Below are positions 1 through 11,119 of a stretch of 64,000 nucleotides of DNA, in pieces; the first letter of the stretch is position 1, and the number at the start of each line of letters is the position of its first letter. Below the pieces are notes generated by a model. It saw only the letters and a list, made by a program, of their open reading frames with translations. It ran no database searches and was not told the origin of the DNA. The DNA is from Amaurobius ferox (lineage: Eukaryota > Arthropoda > Arachnida > Araneae > Amaurobiidae). The translations under genes and the position numbers were made by a program. The stretch spans positions 71,063,754-71,127,753 of the forward strand of contig OX578139.1 in assembly GCA_951213105.1 (NCBI GenBank). The letters are read 5' to 3'.

Positions 1-1270
1 GAAAATTTTTGTTTTTTTCTTTCCATCATCAGTCTTTTCTATTTCAGAATTATGTTGTTCCCCTTCAATTTGGTCAACACTCTTATTTCCGTTTTTGATT
101 GGATCTGCAACAGTTATTACACAAAAATCTTAGCTCAAATCACCAAGTTCCACTTCCATATTATCTCCATTCATTGCGGCTATATTCTCATCCTCGGTTG
201 AGATTGCCGTCTGAAATTGAACATCATTATTAGGCTGATTTCTTAATACAACAAGATCTTCTTCACTTGTAATTGATGACAAGGTATCGAGTGGTAAGTA
301 GATTCTTAAACCTATTTTCGCTTTACAGCCAAACATAGCTTCATATGGACTGCGATCTATTCCAGAGTGAAGTGCTCTATTTTTCAAAAATTGGATGAAT
401 TTTAATCTTTCTGACCACTTTGTTGTATTGTTTGTTTCAAGCCAAGTGGATAACATATTTTCAATGTCTTGGTTTGCTCTTTCAACTGAGCCTTGTGATT
501 GACTATGTCTTGGCTTTCCATGAACAATTTTGAGGTCATTCCACACTGCATAAACTTCTTCAATAATTTTAAAAGAAAATTCCCGGCCATTGTCACTTTG
601 CAAGATGAACGGTGCTTCAAATATTTCGAACAAATTCAGTAGGTGATAAGCAACTTCCTCGGATCATTTTGGTTTTAACGCTCTTAATCGAATAAATTTC
701 GTTAAAAGGTCTTAATAAACCACTACAAACTTAAAGTCTCCATTCGCTTGTGATTGCATGTCAATGAGGTCAACTTCACACCTCGAATTTAATTTATTAC
801 TTTTAATTGGTTTAACAACGAGATCTTTTCTTGGAACGCTTTGTTTCTTTTAATAAGGTTCACATAGATTCAAATATACCATTACCATATCGGCTGTAAT
901 GTTCTTATACTTTGCCTTAACCTCTCTCATCATTCTGTTTCATTCTCCGTGGCCGATTGCAATATGAATCTCATGAATTATTTGAAAATTCTCCTCCATG
1001 CAAGTATAATAAATAAATCGGGTCTTTTTAATTTTTAACTGGAACGATGAGTTTTTCAATACTACCAATTCTTACAATATAATATCTTGATAGTCGTTGA
1101 TAATCTCCTGGTGTTTTGCCAGGAGTCAGTCTCCTCTTTGCGTTCCTTAACTTTTGCAAAAAACGAGTTATACTCTTCTCTTGTAAATAACTGATGATTT
1201 TTTTTCTCGATTTGAGCAAGTCTAAATGATCGTCAAAACGTGACTTCATGACTTCTAAATCATCATCCAT
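1..1270 (-). pseudogene. Degenerate KRBA2/SCAND3-like integrase gene
   Basis: Reading from 1270 leftwards, a start at MDDDLEVMKSRF opens a protein whose N-terminal part ends at VGS/RIGSIEKLIVPV-like sequence (seen as RIGSIEKLIVPVKN). A zinc-binding-like segment follows (HEIHIAIGHGE, then NLCEPY), then a DDE integrase core: CEVDLIDMQSQ holds the first Asp, LQSDNGREF the second, and HGKPRHSQSQGSVERANQ the catalytic Glu region. This order matches the transposon-derived integrases annotated as KRAB-A domain-containing protein 2 or SCAND3, related to Ginger/Gypsy integrases. The gene is dead: one frameshift lies near 1030 in an A/T run, and in-frame stops are at 940-942, 850-852, 712-714, 664-666 and 130-132. 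The frame is open again from 129 to the window edge, so the 3' end may lie outside. Most stops are one substitution from a sense codon, which suggests slow decay. Confidence 0.75.
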
Positions 1271-1320
1271 TGTGCTTACAAATACAGTAAGATTTGTGAA
1301 AATTTCAAAACAATTACGCA

Positions 1321-1748
1321 CACGCTAGAAACTGGCAATGAAACTACCATCAAATTGACACTACGCAGCAAGCAGAATAATCGAAACTGTCGAACACGAA
1401 GTACTTGTGAGCGTCCCGAAAACTGCGGGTGCCTACATCTAAAATAAACAATCAACTCATATTGTCTAACTGTTGCCAACAGGCAAAAACAAACTTGCGC
1501 ACTCACAAACGCTATCATACGTTTGCATAATAGTGAGGCTCTGACGTGGAAAAATATACGCATGCACAATGGAAATCTCAAGTTAAACGAGTTGAAAATT
1601 ATTACATTGACCAAACTTTATTGGTAATTATTAATAACAACCGGTTCATGTGATAAATTCTCATAAATATTCACTTTAACCAGTTTATTTGGTTAGTATT
1701 AATAGTAGCCGAATATTATTAATAATAACTGATTAATCACATTGACCA
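1321..1748. other. No recognised feature
   Basis: AT-rich sequence upstream of the integrase pseudogene. A 112-codon open frame on the minus strand (1276-1614) overlaps the integrase start, is rich in Cys/Leu/Val and matches no family I know, so I treat it as chance. Confidence 0.5.
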
Positions 1749-1749
1749 T

Positions 1750-1750
1750 A

Positions 1751-1785
<35 letters not shown>

Positions 1786-1786
1786 C
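1750..1786. repeat. (CA)n-(TA)n compound microsatellite
   Basis: About 17 bases of alternating CA followed by about 20 bases of alternating TA. Confidence 0.95.
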
Positions 1787-1789
1787 ATT

Positions 1790-2430
1790 AAACATTCAGC
1801 AAATTACGGTTTCTAAAATTTATTATCTTAAATCTACGTATTAAAACAATATAAACATATGTTTGCATTTACTTTGCGCTAATTATCTGATTTTAAATAG
1901 TTGAAGGGATTTGTTTAATTAACTAATTCAATAGGGGTCTTAAAAACAACACACATTTAAAAAATACTTGATTTAAAATGGAAAAGTAACTCAATTTGCT
2001 AATTAACTTCTTAGTTAAACTAAATTCGTTTAATCAAGATTTGAAACCGTTAATTGCAAGGATATGTGCAAACATAAATTATAATACAGTTTTTGTAGGC
2101 TATCCGTTAAAAGTAAACTAAAATGCTAAGTATGTGTTTCTTTTATTCGTATTTACCTGTAACTTTTAATTTTGATGGAATTTTATTTTACGGGCGTTGT
2201 GTGTATTTCCATTTAAACTATGGGAACATTGCACAGATTAACTAACCGCTTTGATTTTCTATGAATATGAAATAATTAAATAAAATATGACTTTTTCCAA
2301 AATTTTTAGTCGCAGCATTCTAGATAATCAAGCCTCGTAAACTAGGGGGTCTCGGAAAAACAGATAACCAAACCAACATGCAATGTGACATTAAAACTCA
2401 CATGTAAGCGATATCTAAAATAAATATTAT
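1790..2430. other. AT-rich, no recognised feature
   Basis: No open frame of note and no repeat similarity seen within the window. It ends at the 5' hairpin of the A element at 2432. Confidence 0.5.
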
Positions 2431-2431
2431 T

Positions 2432-2556
2432 ACTTTCCTTATATGCATAATGTATAAGGAAAGTATTGTGACGAGGTCGAGAATTCGAATTCGAGTTTTC
2501 GACGGGAGAGCACGTTTCAAGCATCCCTGATCACGAATCAAACCTTTTTGAACTGA

Positions 2557-2587
<31 letters not shown>

Positions 2588-3315
2588 TTCGAATGAAATT
2601 TGGTACAAAAATTTACAATCTGTGAATACTGGAAGCCTATTGTTTTTAAACGCAAACGATTGTTCAGAACCCCCCTAAATTTTCGAGTGAAATTTTGAAA
2701 AATCCTTAAAAAATCTAAACCATTAATAAAGTTACGCAAATATACGTTTCTTATGTAATTTTTTCTTAGAAAACGATTGACATAAACTTTAAAACGCTAG
2801 CATGAACCATGTTCGAGATAATGTACATTTTTCAAATAAATTTATCAAAAAATCCCGTAAATGAAAAAAAATGTTAACTGTTGAGACACATGTTCACTTT
2901 TCTTCGTATGTAATATCATGCGATAAATTTGGTGGCATCATTCTTGTGGACCTAGCTCGTTCCATTCAAGATATTTTATGCAATACTTTTGTATTTGAAA
3001 GCAAATAGTCATTTTTTTGCTATAGGAATAACTTATTTCTGCGTCCATAACGCTTGGCGAGATTTTGGCGACAAATTTGGCGGAATGTCGCCAACTTGAC
3101 GAATTTTTTAAATATGGCTAAATTAACGAAAATCTCGCCAAATGAATATAAATGACACTAAATCAATGAAAATGACGACTAATTGAAGAATTTCAATATC
3201 TTGGATAGAATTTAAGTATCTACTATAAGAATAACCAATTTTTTTTCAACTGTAAAACTAGTAAACTCATTGCATTATATAAGGAAAATCAAGTGCTGTT
3301 CATATCATATTTTTT
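2432..3315 (+). mobile_element. Family A element, copy A1
   Basis: The copy begins with a 5' hairpin whose arms are ACTTTCCTTATA and TATAAGGAAAGT. It continues with a TCGAATTCGA-like palindromic stretch, a (TG)n tract at about 2560-2588, and an internal module built on 'cgccaa...ttggcg' words near 3040-3180. It ends with ATATAAGGAAA-TCA, a diverged 'GTGCTG..CATATCA' hairpin and a T run. The subterminal ATATAAGGAAAGT of other copies is the reverse complement of the first 13 bases. No protein is encoded; long open frames here cross the TG tract and are chance. I infer a non-autonomous Helentron-like (HINE/DINE-1-like) element. Confidence 0.7.
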
Positions 3316-3640
3316 AATATAACGTTGGGTATGAGCCGGCAACCGATCAAAAGTTGTCAGCCTGACGCCAACGAAAGTAACATTTCGTCATTCGTGACGC
3401 CATGGACCAGGAGATTTGTTGCCAAAACACAGCAAGTTTTCCCATTATTACACTTAAAAATTATTTATTAATTTTGAGGTGGCAATATCCAGACGTAAAA
3501 AACCTACGCAGAGAGTTTTAATTGTGCTGTGTACATCTTCGTCAGTGAAGTCAAAAGATAATCTCGGTCTCTTCCGAGAGCCAAGGAACAAAATGCGCGC
3601 GTTTGCTATTCCCGTGACATCATATGCTCAGTGCCAGAAT
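3316..3640. other. Spacer between A1 and B1
   Basis: No recognised content. A 62-codon plus-strand frame (3479-3667) runs into the next repeat and is not credible as a gene. Confidence 0.5.
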
Positions 3641-4521
3641 AAAAAATCTGATGTGGGCAGCATATGACTTTCCCTGCAGACTTATATTAACGTTCTCTTT
3701 ATTTTAATTAAATTTAATTCACTTTTAATTCAATTTTCGTTCTCATTCGGTAACCAGACTTATTTTCAAAGGTGGCGTACAGAAAAAACGAAAGAACAAA
3801 AATATCTCGAGAACGGCTAGTCCTAGTGTAATGGGGTTGGTCTCATTATTTTCGTCGTTAAAAATTACGTATTGGACGAGCATTTAATGGATATATTTGC
3901 GTATACCTAGTTCTTTAGTTTAGATTTTGACGATTTTTGCGGGCCATTTTGCAAAAAAAAGGCAGGTTATTTTTTTCCGAATCGTACCAAAATCTAATCA
4001 GCACCAGGGTAACCCACAAGTAACTTATCTACCAAATTTTGTGAAACTTGGTCAATTAGTATTTTAGCTACAGTGGATACATGAAATTTTTAAGGACCAT
4101 TTCGCAAAAAAGGTGGGTTCTGCATCTACCGAATTTTGTGAAATTCGGTCCAGTAGTTTTTTAGTTTTAGTGGATACAAGCTTTTGCGGGCCATTTCGCA
4201 AAAAAGGCGGGTTCTTTTATTCGTACCCAAATCGTACCCAAAACTAATTAGCACCAGACTCGCTCACAAGTGACTTACCTACCAAATTTTGTGAAATTCG
4301 GTCCATTAGTTTTTTAGTTAGAGTGGATACAATATCTGCACAGACAGACAGACACACAGACAGACAGACACACAGACACACACACACAGACGTCTCGCTA
4401 AAAATGGTTTTTTCGTATTCTAGAGGTCTCGAAACGTGTAGATCCGTCGAAAACTCGAGTTGCGATTTTCGGCATGATTCCAATACTTTCCCTATACATT
4501 ACCATGTATTGCAGGGAAAGT
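3641..4521 (-). mobile_element. Family B element, copy B1
   Basis: On the minus strand this begins at the hairpin ACTTTCCCTGCAATACATGG...AGGGAAAGT (4484-4521). It runs through a GACGTCTGTGTG/TCTG microsatellite and about three diverged internal modules (each with 'actaaaaaactaatggaccgaatttcac' type words and 'gcgaaatggcccgcaaaa'). It ends with TGCAGGGAAAGT, the 15-base hairpin motif of type ATGTGCTGCCCACAT, then ATCAGATTTTTT. The first 12 bases pair with the subterminal TGCAGGGAAAGT. Non-coding; about 0.88 kb. Confidence 0.75.
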
Positions 4522-4861
4522 AAAAAAAGTCAGTCATACCCTGGATGATCACCCCCCATCCCCACCCTACTTGATCTCGTAACAGCCTTGGATGACTCTG
4601 GATAACATCGAAGGTGAAGCGGGTTTTAATTGGCATACGTTTTAAGTTGGTTACGATTTTCGAGATTGATTTCTGCTCTGGTACAAATACTTTGCACAAA
4701 ACTGAAAGCTAGAGGGAAAAAATTAGTAGCATTGTTAACCACTTGACGAAAATATGATTTCCGTTATTAAGCAATCCATAAATGATTTTTAAGAATTAAA
4801 AGTTTAACCGAAATCATAATCTGTTTAATATTAATTCTATAAAAAGCATCTGTTTTTTTTT
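4522..4861. other. Spacer between B1 and B2
   Basis: No recognised gene or repeat. It ends in an eight-base T run that abuts the B2 5' end, as expected for a T-run target. Confidence 0.5.
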
Positions 4862-5623
4862 ACTTTCCCTGCAATACATCGTAATGTATAGGGAAAGTAT
4901 TGGAATCAGGCCGAAAATCGCAACTCGAGTTTTCGACGGATCTACACGTTACGAGAACTCTAGAATACGAAAAAACCATTTTTAGCGTGACGTCTGTGTG
5001 TGTGTCTGTGTGTCTGTGTGTCTGTCTGTGCAGATTTTGTATCCACTCTAACTAAAAAACTAATGGACATAATTTCACAAAATTTTGTAGGTAAGTCACT
5101 TGTGGGCGGGGCTGGTGCTGATTAGTTTTGGGTACGATTCGGAATAAAAGAACCCGCCTTTTTTGTGAAATGGCCTACAAAAGTTTGTATCCACTGTAGC
5201 TGAAAAACTAATGGACCGAATTTCACAAAATTCGGTAGATGAGTCACGTATAGGTCACCCTGTTGCTGATTAGATTTTGGTACGATTCAGAAAAAAATAA
5301 CCTGCCTTTTTTTGCGAAATGGCCCGCAAAAATTGCCAAAATCTAAAATAAAAAACTGGGTATACTCAAATATATCCATTAAATGCTGATTTAATACGTA
5401 ATTTTTAACGAGGAAAAAAATAAGACCAACCCCATTACACTAGGACTAGCCGTTCTCGAGATATTTTAGTTTTTCGTACTTTCCCTACGCCACCTTTGAA
5501 AATAAGTCCGGTTATCGAATGAGAACGAAAATTGAATTAAAAGTGAAATAAATTTAATTAAAAAAGAGAGAACGTTAATATAAGTCTGCAGGGAAAGACA
5601 TGTGCTGCTCACATCAGATTTTT
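4862..5623 (+). mobile_element. Family B element, copy B2
   Basis: Complete plus-strand copy: 5' hairpin at 4862-4899, TG/TCTG tract at about 4992-5030, two internal modules, conserved 'ctcgagatattttag' stretch, TGCAGGGAAAG, 3' hairpin, CAGATTTTT. Its last T run is immediately followed by the 5' hairpin of B3, so the two copies are head-to-tail. Confidence 0.8.
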
Positions 5624-6431
5624 ACTTTCCCTGCAATACATGGTAATGTATAGGGAAAGTATTAGAATCATGTCGAAAATCGCAACTCGAGTTTTCGACG
5701 GATCTACACGTTTCGAGATCTCTAGAATACGAAAAAACTATTTTTAGCGTGACGTCTGTGTGTGTGTCTGTCTGTCTGTGTGTCTGTGTGTCTGTCTGTC
5801 TGTGTGTCTGTGTGTCTGTCTGTGTGTCTGTCTGTGCAGATTTTGTATCCACTCTGACTAAAAAACTAATTGAGCGAATTTCATAAAATTTGGTAGGTAA
5901 GTCACTTGTGCACGAATCTGGTGCTGATTAGGTTTGGGTATGACTCGGGTTAAAAGAACCTGCCTTTTTTTGCGAAATGGCCCGCAAAAGTTTGTATCCA
6001 CTCTAATTGAAACACTATAATGGACCGAATTTCACAAAATTTGGTAGATAAGTCGCTTGTAGGCCACCCTGGTGCTGATTAGATTTTGGTACGATTCGGA
6101 AACATATGACCTGCCTTTTTTGCAAAATGGCCCGCAAAAATCAACGAAATCTAAACTTAAGAACTACGTATGCTCAAATATAGCCATTAAATGCTTGTTT
6201 AATATGTAATTTTTATCGAAGAAAAGAATAAGACCAACCCCATTACACTAGGACTAGCCGTTCTCGAGATATTTTAGTTTTTCTTACTTTTCCTACACCA
6301 TTTTTGAAAATAAGTCCTGTTTTCAAATGAGAACGAAAATTGAATTAAAAATTAATTAAATTTAATTTAAATAAATATAACGTGAATATAAGTCTGCAGG
6401 GAAAGTCATGTGCTGCCTACATCAGATTTTT
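5624..6431 (+). mobile_element. Family B element, copy B3
   Basis: Complete copy directly downstream of B2 in the same orientation. It has the 5' hairpin, a long TCTG/TGTG tract at about 5754-5836, two internal modules, subterminal TGCAGGGAAAGT, the 3' hairpin and a T-run end. The 76-codon minus-strand frame inside it is a microsatellite translation and not a gene. Confidence 0.8.
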
Positions 6432-6560
6432 AATATCTCGATTATTAACTTGCTAATCTTCAAACAGAAGAACACGAAACATGCACATGATTATCTGCCG
6501 TAATGTAATTCATACCTACACAAAATTTCATATAAATCATTCGGAAAATGTGGACTTTTT

Positions 6561-6785
6561 CGACCCAGACAGTCCGACCTATCCGAAAGTGTGAGGTATC
6601 TGTTTGGACGGCTGGGAAAGTGCCACCCAATTTAGATCGGAACCCAGTGGGGGGGGGGCAGAATACTCAGGTACCGTACCCTCTTTCTCCTATCACTAAC
6701 CTCTCGGAAGGACTTACGGACCCACATATTTAACGCACCCGAACTCCGCGGGAACACGGGAACAGTTTGGGCAGAGGCGGGGGTG
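6561..6785 (-). mobile_element. SINE copy S1 (tRNA-derived family)
   Basis: Shares the SINE body and tail seen in five other places (plus-strand landmarks: 'cccagaccgtccgacc', 'ccagaaaggtgtaagg', 'cctctcggaaggacttacgg'). The sense strand is minus. A G9 run interrupts the body and the tRNA-like head is diverged or missing. No clear target duplication was found. Confidence 0.7.
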
Positions 6786-6789
6786 ATGG

Positions 6790-7375
6790 TTTAAAATTGC
6801 GAGTTATTTAATTTGTATGCATTTATTAATTTGTATAGTTTAATTGATAATATATTGCTAAACTGTCACCACAATACTCACCTATTATTATCATATCAGG
6901 ATCACATGCTATAATGGTTGTAATTTGAAGTATATCGCAGTGGCTACTAAAATTTAACTAAAAGAACCAAATTTATTGAGGATACAGTATAACTTTACAC
7001 CATTGCAATTAAAACATTAGAGTACTTTCATTCCTTACTACATGATGTACATTAATTCATCAGGGGGAAGTTAATGCCAGAGAGTTATAGTTATCGATTG
7101 GACAATGTGGTGGAGCGACTTTTTTGAAAATGACAACTTTGGAAAAATAATATTAATTTCCATATAGTTTTATAAGGCACAGTACCTGATGAAGTGTTTG
7201 CTTGCTTCAAGTAACACACTGGGATCATTTCTCTACGATCAGGTAGGTCCCTCCTTTTCAAACCAAAAGCATCTTGTATCTTGAGATGAAGTCTCTCTGA
7301 GTTTTTCTTCGATTCTGGTCACTTTCTACTTAGCTCAAAAACTCTGACTGAAAAATTATATTTTTATATATTTTT
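6790..7375. other. No recognised feature
   Basis: AT-rich spacer between SINE S1 and element A2, with no credible open frame. Confidence 0.5.
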
Positions 7376-8079
7376 ACTTTCTTTATATACATAATGTATA
7401 AGGAAAGTATTTTGACGGGATCGAAAATTCGAATTCAATTTTGAAAAAATCATCAAATGATCAATACCTTTAATAAAGTTACGCAAATAGATTTTTTTAT
7501 GTAATTTTTCTTTAGAAAACGATTGACATAAACTTTAGATCGCTAGCATGAACGATATTGCACTCGAACGATAATTCTCGCGATATTGCACATTTTTAAA
7601 ATAAATTTATCAAAAAATCCCATAAATTAAATAAAATCTATTAACTGTTGAGAAACATGTTCACTTTTCATATGTAATATTATGCGATATATTGGGTGGC
7701 ATCATTCTCGTGGATCTAGCTCGTTTCATTCATGAGAAAAGGTACTTTGAGTAATACTTTTGCATTTGAACGCCAATAATCATTTATATGCTATAAGAAT
7801 AACTTATTTCTCCGTCCATAACGCTTGGCGAGATTTTGGCGATGAATTTGGCGGAATGTCGCAAACTTTTCGACTTTTTAAAATGTTGCCAAATTAACGA
7901 AAATTTCGCCAAATGGATAAAAATTACGCTAAATCAATGAAATTGACAACTGGTTGACCAAAATTCAATATCTTGGAAAGAATATATCTACTAGAAGAAA
8001 AACCTATTTTTTATTGTAAAAGTAGTAAATTCATTGCATTATATAAGGAATGTCATGTGTTACTTACATCAGATTTTTT
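7376..8079 (+). mobile_element. Family A element, copy A2
   Basis: 5' hairpin (ACTTTCTTTATA...TATAAGGAAAGT), then an internal deletion that removes the TG tract. The conserved 'cataaactttagatcgctagcatgaac' and 'cgccaa/ttggcg' module follow. It ends with TATATAAGGAATGTCATGTG, a 3' hairpin and ATCAGATTTTTT. Confidence 0.7.
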
Positions 8080-8248
8080 ACCTTCCTTCCAGAAGATTTG
8101 AGTGCATCTTAAATCCCTCTCAGCCTGTCGCCCCTTGGATATCAATAATCCACTTATTTTTATTTTCCTGGTAAAGCTGCTGCTCTTACTATGCTAATCT
8201 CGTCAACTGTCTCTTCTCCCAATTCGAGCAAATGATTTTTAGTTTTCT
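8080..8248. other. Spacer
   Basis: No recognised content. Confidence 0.4.
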
Positions 8249-8323
8249 GGCATTACACCGGGAATCGAACTGGAGTCGCACAAGTGCAATCCCTCCGCTC
8301 TATACACTATGCTATCCCACACC
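8249..8323 (-). repeat. tRNA-like fragment (pseudo-tRNA or SINE head)
   Basis: The minus strand reads GGTGTGGGATAGCATAGTG..., with an A-box-like TAGCATAGTG and a B-box-like AGTTCGATTCC at tRNA spacing. The T stem and acceptor stem do not pair well, so this is a degenerate tRNA or the head of an otherwise unrecognised SINE, not a working tRNA gene. Confidence 0.5.
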
Positions 8324-8831
8324 GAAACCACGTATTTGTAATAGATCAGATAACCATTTAAATGCTTAAAATTTTTAACGAATTAAGGCATCATTTACAA
8401 TTTGGCATGGTTGGCATCCATTGCCGGTATAAAGATGATTATGTGCAAAATACTACTGTCTGTGATTCTTCTGTATGTAATTCTACTGACTTTTTCTTAC
8501 TCTATTAATACGATCTCATTCAAACGCGCTCACCTGATCGATTGAAGCTTGGATCGATTTGCGGGGCAATAATTTCAGCCACCACAGTATCTGATAAGAT
8601 AAAAGCAGACACTAACGCTTTAAAAAAACAAAAAACGTCTTGTTTCTCACTCAAGTAGGTACATTGTTGTTTAACCACCACTCCACCTACTTTCAGCGTG
8701 ACTCCCTTCTGTCTTAGTCATTTGAGATTCGTAAACAGCAGAGCAACATCAGATTTGTACAATTTCTGGTTAATTCCATTTATCATTGGGCAACATTGCA
8801 TTGTTCTATTAACTTCAATTAGTGTACAGAA

Positions 8832-9118
8832 TGAATATATCTTGATAATGGTTTAACTTAGCATTATGGGAGTGAATGTACTCACTTGTATTAAACGTCA
8901 AATCTACAGGATTGATATATCTTGATAATGGTTTAACTCAGAGTTGTCATTCGTCGTTCAAGTTTATATGATGAATATATGCTGATAATGGTTTAGCTTC
9001 GCATTATGGGTGTTAAAGGCCCAGACCACACAACCAACCCTAAGGCTTATGGTAGTTTAATGTGTGGCCGGCGCATTATGGGTGTGAATGCACTCTCTTG
9101 TATTAAAAGTTGAGTCTG
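8832..9118. repeat. Degenerate minisatellite, about 80-bp unit
   Basis: The words 'atatatcttgataatggtttaact' and 'gcattatgggtgtgaatg' recur at about 8832, 8913, 8972 and 9072. Between about 9018 and 9072 the array is interrupted by a 54-bp segment bounded by CCACACA and TGTGTGG and flanked by repeated 'cgcattatgggtgt'. Confidence 0.65.
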
Positions 9119-9140
9119 AAAAAATCATTTAAATTATATA

Positions 9141-9523
9141 GTGAAGGCGTCGGAATGAACACGCCGGCATCTTTTTATGAAGAACAAGAAGTTTATTCTT
9201 AAAATTCAGAACTCATAAAATGAACTCCCTTAACGTAAATTGCACAAAATAAACCGGAATGTACATGGTCCACCTTTTCTATTATCGTCTGGATCCACAC
9301 ACATCACGATCTACCTCGTACCAACTCGCATCATGTCGAACCGTCGGATCGAACCCCTCTCGATCTCTCGTGCTTCGCACTTCACCATTTTATAACCTGG
9401 TTTCCAGCACCCTCTACCGTCCGCAATCTGCGCGGCTGTTATTCAAATTTAGCCCCTTCTTTCTTCGGGAAAGACGCTGCTTGAAACTTAAGAAATCGAG
9501 AATAAAAATTGTTAACCCTTACA
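9141..9523 (-). mobile_element. Solo LTR candidate
   Basis: On the minus strand the segment begins TGTAAGGGTTAAC, has a TATAAAA box (plus 9391-9400), an AATAAA signal (plus about 9198-9203) and a GC-richer R-like end, and finishes ...CGCCTTCACT. Candidate 4-bp flanks ATAT lie at 9137-9140 and 9524-9527. Size (about 380 bp) and element order suit a Gypsy-type LTR. No internal coding region or second LTR was seen nearby. The 91-codon plus-strand frame here matches nothing. Confidence 0.5.
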
Positions 9524-9539
9524 ATATGGTTTAGCATAC

Positions 9540-10150
9540 GTTTTCTTTTACTTGGTTATTTTCGATTTATAACAGATATTTCGAAGAAGTATTTTTCTAA
9601 CTGTACAATATGCACTAAAACTGAATCAGCGATATATTAACAGATAAATTATATAAAACCTTGCTGATAAGTTGTAAAGATCATTGTTTTGCTGTTCGTT
9701 TTAGCAGAAGCTCCAACCGGGGATCTTTGTATAGGCCAGCCGACGCGCTCCCAATTGATTTACTGAGACAGAATTGCAAAACTTTTATCGTCGAAATGAA
9801 TTTTGCATTTTCCTCCCTTTAATGCCAGATCGTCGTACAACTTGGCAATCTGACTGACCACCCTGCTAGTTTTACGTCTAATTAGCCATCTGAAACTATT
9901 TTTTATCCTCCAGGTTGGTCACTGGTATCTCGATTTAAAACACACAATACCCGAATCTCGCAGCCCACCTTGCTGCTTCATGTCTTCGGACGAGTCGAAC
10001 GGCCTGGGTTTTCGACGCAATACCCCAATAGATTACTGCGAGTTGTACTAGGGTCCCCATCAGACCATCGAAATCATTTCACTAATTACTACACCACTCA
10101 ATAAGTCTCCGGTCTAACTAAGGAAAACAATTTTTATTTTTAGAAATTCG
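9540..10150. other. No recognised feature
   Basis: Moderately GC-richer spacer between the solo LTR and the mariner; no credible gene. Confidence 0.4.
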
Positions 10151-10153
10151 ACT

Positions 10154-10834
10154 TTATTCATCAACATACTCTCCTTTAAGAGTGATACATTCATTCCATA
10201 GCTCCTCTAATTTTTTGATGCCATTTTTGTAGAACGATTTGCCTTTGCTCTCAAAATAGGCCTCAGTTTCGACAATCACTTCTTCATTTGAGGCAAATTT
10301 TTTCCCCTGGAGCATATTTTTGATGTCTGCAAAAAGCCAGTAGTCTCTGGGGACCAGATCTGGGGAGTACGGTAGATGAGGAAGCAATTTGAAGCGTAAT
10401 TCATATAATTTAATCATCGTTTTCATCGACTTGTTTGGCGTTGTTGTTTTTGGTCAGGTGTGAGCAAATGCGGCACCCACTTCGAAAACAACTTACGCAT
10501 GCTCAAATTTTCGTGTAAAGTTGTAAGCACACTACCTTCTGATATCTTCATGATGTCAGCTATTTCACGCAATTTCACTTTACGGTCTTTCAAAATTATT
10601 TTTTGGAATTTTGTTATGTTTTCCGGAACAACTGCCGATTTTGGGCGACCAGAGCGTTCAGCATCATAGGTGTTTGTACGATCGCGTTTAAATTCAGCAT
10701 ACCCGTCTATAATAGTTGATTTCCCTGGTGCAGAGTCTCCATAACGCTTATCAAGCCACTGTTTGGCTTCAACAGTATTTTTCCCCCATCAAAAAAAAAT
10801 GTTTAATCAACAAATGTAATTCTTTTTTATCCAT
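10154..10834 (-). pseudogene. Internally deleted mariner transposase
   Basis: From an ATG at 10834, MDKKELHLLIKH leads into the mariner HTH region. It includes NTVEAKQWLDKRYGDSAPGK, an AERSGRPKSAV linker and SEGSV...LSMRKL, ending at LLTPDQKQQRQ. The next residues jump to NKSMKTMIKLYEL and the C-terminal signature LPHLPYSPDLVPRDYWLFAD, then EEVIVETEAYF and WNECITLKGEYVDE. A normal transposase is about 345 residues. Here a deletion near plus 10434 has removed the central third with the first two catalytic Asp residues; the Asp of YSPDL remains. A one-base insertion in a G run near 10784 also breaks the frame. Terminal inverted repeats were not resolved. The copy cannot encode an active transposase. 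Confidence 0.85.
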
Positions 10835-11006
10835 TGTTTTGGAAATTACAAAACTGGGGTCACTAAAACCACTGCAACCTATTAACTAATTGTAAGAATG
10901 TCATGAAATTTTGACACGTGTCGTTTGAAGGTTGGTAATATCTAAAAATCATATGGGTATGTCAACAGTTTTGCCATATATGTGTCAGACCGAAGACTTA
11001 TTGAGT

Positions 11007-11034
11007 GACATATATATATATATATATATATATA
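11007..11034. repeat. (TA)n microsatellite
   Basis: About 28 bases of alternating TA. Confidence 0.95.
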
Positions 11035-11119
11035 CCCTCTATAATAAAAGAATCGACGCACCAAGAAGGAGTTGTCCGATTGTATTAAAAATTGGTACGC
11101 TAACATTGGTACGCTACAT

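Noticed and set aside
8249..8323. Functional tRNA gene
   Set aside because: A- and B-box-like words are present, but the acceptor and T stems do not pair.
9259..9534. 91-codon plus-strand frame
   Set aside because: It lies inside the solo LTR candidate, opposite to its orientation, with no recognisable domain.
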